Shown here one piece after another: positions 1 to 5,779 of a stretch of 8,208 bases of DNA (its first letter is position 1; each line of letters starts with the position of its first letter). Origin of the DNA: an uncultured Treponema sp. (GTDB lineage: Bacteria; Spirochaetota; Spirochaetia; Treponematales; Treponemataceae); the NCBI GenBank assembly GCA_937891125.1, contig CALAEZ010000274.1, positions 1-8,208 of the forward strand, written 5' to 3'. The notes under the pieces are model-generated. The model saw nothing but the letters and a program-made list of their open reading frames with translations. It searched no databases and had not been told where the DNA came from. The translations under genes and the position numbers were made by a program.

Positions 1-501
1 CAGAATTCTCTGGCGCCCTTTTTTACTTTGCAGGCTTCTAAGCTCGTCAGAAAGTCCTAAACTCACCAGTAATGCGTGAATTTCGTTCTTCTGACCGACA
101 GTTGAACGCACGAGTCTTTCTCTTGATTTCAACAAACGTCTGATATTCTCTGTCTCTTTTCCACAAAGATAGCTTTCCGGAAGCATATCCTTTGAAAGAA
201 ATTCTGAAATCGTTGAAGCATCATGCTTGTCTGTTTTCTTGGTAGACTCGTTGATTACCTTGAACTTCAGTGTATTGATGACAGTTACTTCAGCTCCTGC
301 CTTCTCAACCCGATTCTTAAAGAATCTTGTATTCCCCGTAGATTCAACTCCGACTTTTACATCAGCACCAGTCGCTTTGTATCTGTTTATTCTGGCAAGA
401 AACTCTGCATACCCGTCTGGTGTTGTCGGATACTGTCTGATCTGATCCAGAGATTCAGATTCTTCTTCGCTACGCACATGAACAGTAAACTGAGACTCAC
501 T
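1..501 (-). pseudogene. IS110-family transposase, N-terminally truncated, runs off the left edge
   Basis: The minus frame is open from about 501 to base 1 and reads as the RuvC-like (DEDD) domain of an IS110-type transposase. It has the second acidic motif, VESTGN (about 332-349), and a TDKHDA motif carrying the last two catalytic Asp (about 257-274). After these comes the helical stretch IRRLLKSRERLVRSTVGQKN that is typical of the family. The first catalytic Asp, normally in a GIDVSK-like N-terminal strand, is missing. Homology starts only around QFTVHVRSEEE, so roughly 20-30 residues have been lost. The frame stays open through the adjacent palindromic sequence up to an ATG at 727-729, but those 75 or so residues look nothing like a transposase. 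I see no IS end or target duplication at this side, so this is probably a remnant. The C-terminal Ser-recombinase-like part lies outside the window. Confidence 0.75.
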
Positions 502-526
502 AAAAACAGTCCACTGGACTGTTTTT
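502..526. terminator. Perfect palindrome, bidirectional terminator-like
   Basis: Arms AAAAACAGTCC and GGACTGTTTTT are perfect 11-bp complements around the loop ACT. On either strand this gives a 6-bp CAGTCC/GGACTG stem preceded by A5 and followed by T5, the layout of a bidirectional intrinsic terminator. It sits exactly where recognisable transposase homology ends. Similar palindromes are dispersed repeats in some gut anaerobes, as far as I recall, so it could also be a repeat unit rather than a dedicated terminator. Confidence 0.5.
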
Positions 527-564
527 GCCCTGCTAACGCAGTGCCGTTCCCTAAGTGCGAGCGA

Positions 565-636
565 GGGGAAGCGAGTTTTGTGAACTTCGATTTTTATATC
601 GAACGCAGAACTCGTAAGCGAAGCGATGCTTTCCCC
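565..636. repeat. Long imperfect inverted repeat, REP-like intergenic hairpin
   Basis: Nested complementary segments are visible: outer GGGGAAGC (565-572) with GCTTTCCCC (628-636, one bulge), middle CGAGTT with AACTCG, and inner TTCGAT with ATCGAA around a TTTTAT loop (about 586-603). The flank is rich in GCGAG/AAGCG words (GCGAGCGAGGGGAAGCGAG just before; AAGCGAAGCGATG on the other side). With the 502-526 palindrome it looks like one composite repeat. I see no protein that this stretch needs to encode. Confidence 0.45.
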
Positions 637-645
637 TACTATATT

Positions 646-735
646 TTTAGCTGTCATGCGGCTATGCAGCTTAAAGAGCTTGGCTACGAAACAATCATCG
701 TAAACTGAAATCTTAATTTGGTAGTGCATGAGAAA
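646..735 (+). pseudogene. Possible carB remnant (carbamoyl-phosphate synthase large subunit)
   Basis: The plus frame at 649-705 reads SCHAAMQLKELGYETIIVN and then TGA. This closely resembles the strongly conserved segment of the CarB C-terminal half, which has the form CVHA...LKELGYETIMVNCNPETVSTD. One Val codon appears to be lost between Cys and His, and TGA stands where the conserved Cys after VN is expected. A few later codons (AAT, GTA) still fit the NxxxxV spacing, but similarity fades by about 735. There is no start, no ATP-grasp domain and no carA neighbour, so this can only be a fragment left by a rearrangement. The match is from memory of the family and is short, so chance similarity is not excluded. 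Confidence 0.35.
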
Positions 736-789
736 AAATTAAACTAACACTTTAATGCTTTAAAAATAATTCTATGCTAATTTTTTTGT

Positions 790-1221
790 ATGAGCAGAAG
801 TTTTAAAAAGCATTGTGGTGGAAAAATTACGACGGCATCGAGTGATAAAACGGACAAACGCATTTGGCATAGGGGCGTACGTGCGATGAAGCGTGAATGG
901 ATAAAAAGCGTTTTTCGGTGTACAGATTTTGATGATGCTTCGCTCTTCCCCCCGTGATATAGATTCAAAATTGAGTGACACTTGGAGCTGGCAAATCGAT
1001 GGTGGAAGTTATCTTATGGAAACGGAAAGCGATGTTGTAAAAATGTTGGATAGCTTAGTGATGAGCATGTGCCGATGATAGAGCTTACTAAAGATGGCAA
1101 ATACAAGCTTCGGAATGCGAACGGCAAGGCTGTTTTGCACGAGGATTATGGAGACGCTCTAAAGATTGCACTTGACGTGTGGGAAAAATTTAAGAAGCTG
1201 AATAAGGATTGGGAAGGATGA
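790..1221 (+). pseudogene. Small phage/plasmid-type hypothetical gene broken by two frameshifts
   Basis: Three overlapping plus-strand segments join into one plausible protein of about 143 residues. Segment one starts at ATG 790 with MSRSFKKHCGGKITT and stops at TGA 955-957. The frame then shifts within or near a C6 run (948-953) into RDIDSKLSDTWSWQIDGG..., which stops at 1076-1078. The original frame resumes at about 1054-1060 with DEHVPMIELTKDGKYKL and ends ...KKLNKDWEG at TGA 1219-1221. The two shifts are opposite (+1 then -1), so the total phase is restored. The N-terminus resembles a widespread uncharacterised family of small basic proteins starting MSRSxKK that I associate with phages and plasmids. 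Function is unknown. No convincing Shine-Dalgarno precedes ATG 790. The 3' end lies 5 nt from the convergent glycosylase gene. Confidence 0.55.
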
Positions 1222-1226
1222 GAAAA

Positions 1227-1790
1227 TTACTTAATCACTTGATAGGCTTTAATCAGGCTTTCAAGCGATATTGCGGCGTTTGCAGGGCTTGTGCTTGGAA
1301 GGCAGCTGGCGTGCAAATTAAACTGGTTTTTGTAAAGTGGCGCGCAATATTTTTGCCAAAGGGCGAACGCTTTTTTACCAGTGCAGAAAACGCGGGAAAT
1401 TTTTGACTTTGTAAAAAGCGTGGTAAAATCATTGGGAACGGCATTTTTTATTGTATTGTCCGCCGCTCCTGAAATTTCGCAGGATTGTAAAACATCCCAA
1501 AGGGCTATTTTGTGGCAGAGTAAAAAATCTTGGCGTTCGTGAATTGCGGATTCTAACTCTGTTTGCGTGGCATTTTTTAGCGTGCTGTTCGGATGCAGCA
1601 ATTCTTCACCAAAAACAGAAAACAAAACTTTCCAAAATCGGTTCTGAGGGTGCATGTAATAAAATCCCGCCTCTCGGCTTTTGGGAGAAGGTATTGTTCC
1701 TAAAAGTAAAGTTTGGCTTTCAGCGTTCCAGACTGGCAGAAGTTGGTGAGTGATTTTAGTAGTGGGTGCGAATTTTTGTGAGGAATCCAT
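1227..1790 (-). CDS. Hypoxanthine-DNA (deoxyinosine) glycosylase, UDG superfamily family 6
   Basis: A 187-aa protein that should excise hypoxanthine, the product of adenine deamination, from DNA and so start base-excision repair. The N-terminal uracil-DNA-glycosylase-fold motif reads LLLGTIPSPKSREAGFYY (residues 28-45), followed by HPQNRFWKV (47-55). These are the hallmark segments of the Mug/HDG group; its catalytic Asn is known to lie in this N-terminal region, and I take Asn50 as a candidate. A central KIALWDVLQSCEISGAADNTI block and the C-terminal LPSTSPAN motif (164-171), corresponding to the minor-groove loop, are both present. Length is normal and no catalytic region is missing. The start at 1790 lies 11 nt after the stop of the Nudix gene, with only a weak purine-rich AAAG leader, which suggests cotranscription and perhaps coupling. 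Uracil or mismatch glycosylase activity is the alternative specificity. Confidence 0.85.
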   Translation of the reverse strand: MDSSQKFAPTTKITHQLLPVWNAESQTLLLGTIPSPKSREAGFYYMHPQNRFWKVLFSVFGEELLHPNSTLKNATQTELESAIHERQDFLLCHKIALWDVLQSCEISGAADNTIKNAVPNDFTTLFTKSKISRVFCTGKKAFALWQKYCAPLYKNQFNLHASCLPSTSPANAAISLESLIKAYQVIK

Positions 1791-1801
1791 AAGTTTTTCT
1801 T

Positions 1802-2203
1802 TTACAAAAGCCCTTCGATTTTATCTAAAATAATTTCGTCTGCCGGTAACCACTTTACACTGCGGAGTGTTTCTCTCGAAAGCCAGCAGGCGTTTTCATG
1901 TTCTAAAAGCTCCAATTTTCCCGAGATGATTTCGCACGCAAAGCATTGCATAGAAAGATGAAAAGTAGGGTAGTCGTATTCAATTGTGCCGATGAGATTG
2001 CCTACGCGGATTTGAGTGGCAAGCTCTTCTCGGATTTCGCGCTCCAAGGTGCTCTCTGGTGTTTCGCCAGATTCGATTTTTCCGCCGGGAAATTCCCACC
2101 AGTCCTTGTATTCACCGTAGCCACGTTGTGTGGCAAAGATTTGGCGGACTTTGTTAGGGGCTGTGCGAAAAATTACGGCGGCGACTACGGAGATTTGTTT
2201 CAT
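1802..2203 (-). CDS. Nudix (d)NTP pyrophosphohydrolase, MutT/NudG-like
   Basis: A 133-aa Nudix hydrolase predicted to cleave a non-canonical or damaged nucleoside triphosphate to monophosphate and pyrophosphate in the cytoplasm. The Nudix box starts at Gly41 (GKIESGETPESTLE, then REIREEL to about residue 61) and has the metal-binding REUxEE core. The usual Gly of the final GU pair is Ala, a conservative change. The preceding DWWEFPGGK segment (34-42) and the C-terminal WLPADEIILDKIEGLL are typical of the MutT/NudG/CTP-pyrophosphohydrolase group. The start at 2203 follows a GGAAG element about 9 nt upstream. The next gene downstream is the hypoxanthine-DNA glycosylase, 11 nt away. The gene begins 30 nt after the end of the ruined WYL gene, so it was probably once in that operon and may now depend on promoter activity inside the remnant. 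The precise substrate (8-oxo-dGTP, 5-hydroxy-dCTP, dITP or other) cannot be read from the sequence. Confidence 0.88.
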   Translation of the reverse strand: MKQISVVAAVIFRTAPNKVRQIFATQRGYGEYKDWWEFPGGKIESGETPESTLEREIREELATQIRVGNLIGTIEYDYPTFHLSMQCFACEIISGKLELLEHENACWLSRETLRSVKWLPADEIILDKIEGLL

Positions 2204-2233
2204 TTCTGTTCTTCCGTTTCTTCTTCTCCAAGT

Positions 2234-3184
2234 TTATATGTTCTTTGACATTTTTTCTATTTCTTCTTTGTACATCTGCTTAAGTTCAGGCGGATTTTGG
2301 ATTTTTGCGGCTGAACCGAAATGAAGTACCCAGTAAAGCGTTTCTTGCATTTGATTTGACTCAAAGCTTAAGTAAACAGGACCGTCTTCGTTCTGATGAC
2401 ATTCCTGATTTTTGTGTCAGGTTCTTTCCAAAATATATGTGTTTATCGATTTGTCAAAAAGAAGTTCGATTTTTTTGAAAGACTCGTCGTTATTCCAGAT
2501 TCCAAAATTCGGGTCGATGTGAACTTTTTTGTCGTATTCGGGGTCGGGGGAAAACTCTTCAAGCAGGGCAATGTCCTTCATTCGAGAAAGATTGTAGGTG
2601 TTGAAGCGCTCTCTTTTTTTTGAGAATGCAATAACATACCAGTCGCTTTTTTGACAGTAGATTTTGTAAGGCTCAACTCCGTAATGCGGCGAGTGCTCCG
2701 TCTGGCTGATTGAGCGGTAAGAAAAGCTGATTTCTCGGTGAGCTTTGATTGCCTCAAAAATTTTTGTAAAAACCTCGCTTTCGATATTTGGGAGTGGGTC
2801 AGAAATAAACTGAACGTCATTTAAAAGAGAAGTCTGCACCTGCACCTGATTTGGAAGCATCTGCGAGATTGTGTCGTACACCTTTGAGATTGTTTCTTTG
2901 AGCGGAGTGTTGTCATAGCGTTCCAAAAGTGGCAGAAGACCAGCAAGAGCGACAACCTCACTTTCAGAAACAAGCACATTCTTCACAAAAAATGTTTCGT
3001 CGCTGTAGTAATAGCCCTTGTTCGCGCGGTCGTACTCAATCGGTGCGTTGTAAAAATTTTTAAGCTCGTCAATGTCGCGTAAAATTGTGCGGCGAGAAAC
3101 CTCCAGCTTATCGTGATCATAGTAGTAATCGCTATCGCTTCTTCTTCTGCAAGTACTCCTTCTCATTCCCATTCTGAAAATCAA
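2234..3184 (-). pseudogene. WYL-domain transcriptional regulator, N-terminally truncated and with in-frame TGA
   Basis: Minus-strand remnant of a regulator with a DeoR-like helix-turn-helix and WYL domain, the kind that senses a ligand or nucleic acid. Recognisable homology starts at KLEVSRRTILRDIDELKN (about 3115 downward), the recognition-helix half of the HTH. The WYL core (HYGVEPYKIYCQKSDWYVIA) and WCX region (KKIELLFDKSINTYILERT) follow. The frame then meets TGA at 2417-2419 and continues without shift as HKNQECHQNEDGPVYLSF and VLHFGSAAKIQNPPELKQM, ending at TAA 2234-2236. The TGA stands where the family has a conserved Trp (ERxWHxxQ), so it is a simple TGG to TGA change. The first 20 or so residues of the 3184 frame (MIFRMGMRRSTCRRRSDSDYYYDHD) are unlike any HTH, so about 30 normal N-terminal residues were replaced by unrelated DNA. 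Both lesions argue for a dead gene. Confidence 0.8.
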
Positions 3185-3501
3185 AATTATGATTCAGATT
3201 ATAACGCACTTGGAAGTCACAAGGACATTATGCGTTATTCCCAAATGTAGCGAGATTTTGACAAGGCGAATATGGATATTCTTCTTGAAGACGATGACTA
3301 CCGAGAAGAGTTCGGCGACATTGTGGATAGTGATTTTTATGACGAGGAAATTGACAGAGAAATCGAGCGGGAAATGTATGATGACGACTTTCAGGAAGAG
3401 CGGGGGCATGGACGGGGAGTTTTAGGGGAAGTTATGTTTGTACTCGCTACGTTCGCACTGCGAGCGCTCAACTCCTGTTTTTCGATGCTGTCTTTTTTCG
3501 G

Positions 3502-3514
3502 TACCCATTGGGTA
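3502..3514. promoter_or_regulatory. Palindrome over the queD -35 (possible operator)
   Basis: TACCCA and TGGGTA form a perfect 6-bp inverted repeat around a single T, overlapping the -35 hexamer. Such a placement suits a repressor or activator site, but no regulator is known for it here. Confidence 0.3.
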
Positions 3515-3537
3515 AAATTCTGTCTTTGTGCTATACT
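3508..3537 (+). promoter_or_regulatory. Predicted sigma70-type promoter of queD
   Basis: TTGGGT at 3508-3513 and TATACT at 3532-3537 are separated by 18 bp, giving a start near 3544 and a leader of about 36 nt before the queD ATG. The -10 is good and the -35 mediocre. Confidence 0.5.
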
Positions 3538-3541
3538 ATGC

Positions 3542-3553
3542 GCTCTTAAGAGC
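3542..3553. promoter_or_regulatory. GCTCTTAAGAGC palindrome at the queD start site
   Basis: A perfect 12-bp palindrome with no spacer, placed 4 bp after the -10 so that it covers the predicted +1. It may be an operator half of a pair with the 3502-3514 palindrome. I see no preQ1-type riboswitch in the short leader. Confidence 0.3.
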
Positions 3554-3579
3554 ACAACGTATTTTTGGAGTGAGCGCGT

Positions 3580-3975
3580 ATGTATGAAGTGAGAGTAGAA
3601 GCAGATTTTGCGGCGGCGCATTTTTTGCGTGACTATCATGGTAAGTGTGAAAATCTGCATGGACATAACTACAAGGTGTACGCGCATGTTCGCGGAAGTG
3701 AATTAGATGCAGGCGGAATGTTATTAGATTTTACCGAGCTCAAAGGCGCTCTCCGTGAAGTCTGTGGCGAGCTTGATCACACAAACCTAAACGACAATTC
3801 CTATTTTGCACAAAACCCAAGTGCAGAGCGCATTGCGCATTTCATCTACGAAGGCATAGTTATTCGACTTGCACAAAAGGGCATAGATGTGTCTAAAACA
3901 AGTGCACGCGTGCAGCTTTTTATGATAGACGTTTTTGAAACGCCTACAAGCCGTGCCCGCTATCGTGTAGAGTAG
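3580..3975 (+). CDS. queD: 6-carboxy-5,6,7,8-tetrahydropterin synthase (QueD)
   Basis: A 131-aa PTPS/QueD enzyme that converts dihydroneopterin triphosphate to 6-carboxytetrahydropterin, the second committed step to preQ0, queuosine and other 7-deazaguanines. The zinc ligands are His14, His27 and His29 (the last two in NLHGHNY). The catalytic Cys is Cys23 in HGKCENLHGH. LLDFTELK (48-55) and the catalytic LDHTNLND (65-72) follow, and the pterin-anchoring Glu is Glu120 in FETPTS. All family residues are present and the length is normal. The ATG at 3580 has a clear GGAG 9 nt upstream. The gene stands alone on the plus strand, with no queC, queE or queF beside it, and has its own promoter. Its last 32 nt overlap the 3' end of the convergent response-regulator gene. 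A eukaryotic-type 6-pyruvoyl-tetrahydropterin synthase role is the alternative, but the CENLHGH context favours QueD. Confidence 0.9.
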   Translation: MYEVRVEADFAAAHFLRDYHGKCENLHGHNYKVYAHVRGSELDAGGMLLDFTELKGALREVCGELDHTNLNDNSYFAQNPSAERIAHFIYEGIVIRLAQKGIDVSKTSARVQLFMIDVFETPTSRARYRVE

Positions 3976-5554
3976 GGGAAACGCTTAGTTGGGAAGCATG
4001 TCGGAACTCGCGCGGCGATTTACCTTCGGTTTTCTTAAAGATAAAGCTAAAATAGTGCGGGTCACTAAAGCCAATCTCGTAGGCAATGTCGGCGCTTTTG
4101 AGCGCAGTTGTTGTAAGCAATTTTTTTGCATGCTCAATGCGAACGTGCGTTAAATACTCGATGAATGTAATGCCGCAATCCTGTGAGAAGACGGTGCTAA
4201 AGTGATTCGGGCTTAATGCAACCTCTTCTGCAACCGTGCGCAAACAAATGTCGGGATTTTTGTAATTTTGCTCGATGTAGCGTTTTGCCTTTAGAATAAC
4301 GTTTTCTGTGTGTCCACAGCGTTTTTCGGAACGGTACTGCAAGAGCCGTGTGAGCAAATTTCTTGTCTCTGATACGAAGACAGATTCTGACTGCACTGCG
4401 TGTTCAACAAAGTTGTGCGTCAGTATTTGTGGCATGACGCATTTTATATCTCCCCCAAGGCTTTCTATTTCTTTAGATACAGCTACAATGACGTCAACAA
4501 GCAGATACGAGGCAATAACCGAAAAATGTGCGCTGTTTTCACCAAGCAGGGCAATGTACTCCCCGATAATGCTGTCAATTTCAGTTTCATTTGCATAATG
4601 CAATCGCTCGACAAGCGGATCATTTACTTGCAGCACAATAGAGGTATCGGTCGCTTTTTCTAAGTCAGAGTAAGCGATTATGCGGTTTTTCCCCGAAAAA
4701 TGGCTTTGCTTTATGATGTCGCTTGCAGTGGTAAAGGACAGCGCAAGACCTTCAGTGGTATCTACCACGGCTCCGATAGCCGTAACAAGCGTAATGCCGT
4801 CTTTTGAAAGCTCATGCTGAGAAAAGGCTGCAAACGAAAAGGCATGCTCCTCGCAGCCCGTTTGTGTCAAGCCGAAAATAAGCGTTGCAAACGTGGTTGG
4901 CGAAAGAGGAAACACTATGCAATGCCGCTGTGGGCTTTCAAGTAAGAGAGCTTGCTGCCGAGTGGCTAAAAGAGCGGTTTTGTCCTGCAGGCTGCTTGTA
5001 ATTTCGCTTACACAGACGGCGTAAAAAGGACTTTTGAGTATAAGCGAGAATCGTTTTGCAGTTGCTGCGGCATCGGTCGGAATGCCGTAGACGAGCGAGG
5101 TTAGAAATCGTGTTCGTTCTAAAAGTTGTGAGGTATCGTTTTTTGCAGCCGAATCGTGATAGGTAGCTTTTTTGCGCTCTTGCTCAATGGCGCTTGCCAC
5201 TTTTTTTAGGCTTGCAGTTATTTCTTTGAGTGTAAACGGCTTTAGAATATAATCTGCAACGCCAATGGAAATTGCTTTTTTTGTGTAGCAAAACTCGTCA
5301 TGCGTCGATAGGATAATAATTTTAATCCAGGGAAGCAGTTTTTTTGCATTTTCAGAAAGCAAAAACCCATCTAGGTGCGGTAGGGAACTGCCCGTAATCA
5401 GAATGTCGGGGCGCATATCCTGTAGCATGGAGAGGGCTTGCTCGGCATCTTGCGCTTCTCCGGCGAATGAAAAGCCGTTTTCTTTCCAGTGGATTTTGCT
5501 TCGTAAGTAGTTTCTTACCGTTTCTTCGTCATCTACAATGAATACACGATACAT
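3944..5554 (-). CDS. YesN-type response regulator (REC + AraC HTH) lacking the phosphoacceptor Asp
   Basis: A 536-aa cytoplasmic regulator. The receiver domain (1 to about 120) has the acidic pair Asp8-Asp9 (VFIVDDEE), Ser83 (IIILSTHDEF) and Lys105 (LKPF). The phosphorylation segment reads PDILITGSSLPHLDG, so position 55 is Gly (codon GGC at 5390-5392) instead of Asp. A long middle region (about 140-410) resembles the degenerate GGDEF-like linker of YesN proteins. The AraC DNA-binding domain follows (about 417-518), with HTHs around 440-458 and 487-508 and the closing GKSPREFR. About 18 further residues read into the queD 3' end, suggesting a lost stop. It lies just after a sugar ABC operon on the same strand but has its own promoter (5632-5660) and an AAGGGA ribosome site 6 nt before the ATG. 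It probably controls that operon; no partner histidine kinase is in the window. Confidence 0.87.
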   Translation of the reverse strand: MYRVFIVDDEETVRNYLRSKIHWKENGFSFAGEAQDAEQALSMLQDMRPDILITGSSLPHLDGFLLSENAKKLLPWIKIIILSTHDEFCYTKKAISIGVADYILKPFTLKEITASLKKVASAIEQERKKATYHDSAAKNDTSQLLERTRFLTSLVYGIPTDAAATAKRFSLILKSPFYAVCVSEITSSLQDKTALLATRQQALLLESPQRHCIVFPLSPTTFATLIFGLTQTGCEEHAFSFAAFSQHELSKDGITLVTAIGAVVDTTEGLALSFTTASDIIKQSHFSGKNRIIAYSDLEKATDTSIVLQVNDPLVERLHYANETEIDSIIGEYIALLGENSAHFSVIASYLLVDVIVAVSKEIESLGGDIKCVMPQILTHNFVEHAVQSESVFVSETRNLLTRLLQYRSEKRCGHTENVILKAKRYIEQNYKNPDICLRTVAEEVALSPNHFSTVFSQDCGITFIEYLTHVRIEHAKKLLTTTALKSADIAYEIGFSDPHYFSFIFKKTEGKSPREFRHASQLSVSPTLHDSGHGL

Positions 5555-5598
5555 GCTTTTTCCCTTGAGATGAGTGCATAAAACGTAGAGTTTTTTTT

Positions 5599-5628
5599 GC
5601 TATGCTTCGTGCTTATTCTACGCATAGC
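5599..5628. repeat. 7-bp inverted repeat at the regulator's transcription start
   Basis: Arms GCTATGC (5599-5605) and GCATAGC (5622-5628) are perfect complements 16 nt apart, with an eight-T run on the plus-strand side (5591-5598). It spans the predicted start of the response-regulator mRNA, so it could be an operator or a 5' mRNA hairpin. It is not a terminator for minus-strand transcripts, since it is followed there by A residues. Confidence 0.35.
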
Positions 5629-5631
5629 GCT

Positions 5632-5660
5632 ATTATACAGCGTGATTTACTCGAGCGCAA
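5632..5660 (-). promoter_or_regulatory. Strong sigma70-type promoter of the response-regulator gene
   Basis: On the minus strand TTGCGC (5655-5660) and a perfect TATAAT (5632-5637) are separated by exactly 17 bp. The start would be near 5625, giving a leader of about 70 nt. This makes the regulator independent of the upstream permease transcript. Confidence 0.65.
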
Positions 5661-5687
5661 TTTTTTTGTGTGCTTCCCCAACGCTTC

Positions 5688-5716
5688 CTTGCTACGGTCG
5701 TTTACCGTGGTGCAAG
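5688..5716. repeat. Two-part hairpin in the yjfF-regulator spacer
   Basis: CTTGC/GCAAG and ACGGT/ACCGT nest around a CGTTT loop. A second small hairpin, CAAGG/CCTTG, and the palindrome CGCTCGAGCG (5766-5775) lie next to it. No T-run follows on the minus strand, so a classical terminator for the ABC operon is not evident. The GCGCAAGCGAGGCGACAAGG wording resembles the repeat at 556-636. The spacer (5555-5779) holds no convincing protein gene. Confidence 0.4.
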
Positions 5717-5779
5717 AGCGCAAGCGAGGCGACAAGGCTTTTTCCCCTTGCTTGTGCAGCTTATGCGCTCGAGCGACGG

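Larger units (their letters stand above)
3272..3592 (+). pseudogene. Acidic hypothetical reading frame, probably decayed
   Basis: A 106-codon plus frame starting MDILLEDDDYREEFGDIVD, very rich in Asp and Glu for its first 50 residues (to about 3420), then turning into an unconvincing hydrophobic/Cys-rich tail that runs through the queD promoter and into queD. A weak AAGG lies 5 nt before the ATG. The same frame is open upstream to at least 3113, where it reads a hydrophobic stretch (VIIVVIAIASSSAS) and HSHSENQNYDSDYN. It is interrupted only by TAG at 3248-3250, which could be a mutated GAG (SQM-stop-RDFDKAN). This fits a broken gene for a protein with a membrane segment and acidic tail, but low-complexity DNA could produce the same picture. 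I recognise no family. The upstream part overlaps the abnormal N-terminus of the WYL remnant. Confidence 0.25.

Noticed and set aside
502..640. Hairpins 5' of the IS110 transposase as a bridge (guide) RNA
   Set aside because: IS110 bridge RNAs lie next to an intact transposase start, but here the transposase has lost its N-terminus, so the hairpins cannot be its native flank. Their wording also recurs elsewhere as a repeat.
223..708. 161-codon plus-strand reading frame
   Set aside because: Most of it is antisense to the transposase remnant. Only its last 20 codons, kept as the carB-like shard, carry recognisable homology.
772..981. Minus-strand frame of 69 codons
   Set aside because: It is antisense to the frameshifted MSRSFKK gene, whose plus-strand segments look far more like protein.
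3554..3579. preQ1 riboswitch before queD
   Set aside because: The predicted leader is only about 36 nt, and I see no preQ1-type hairpin with a following A-rich pseudoknot strand.
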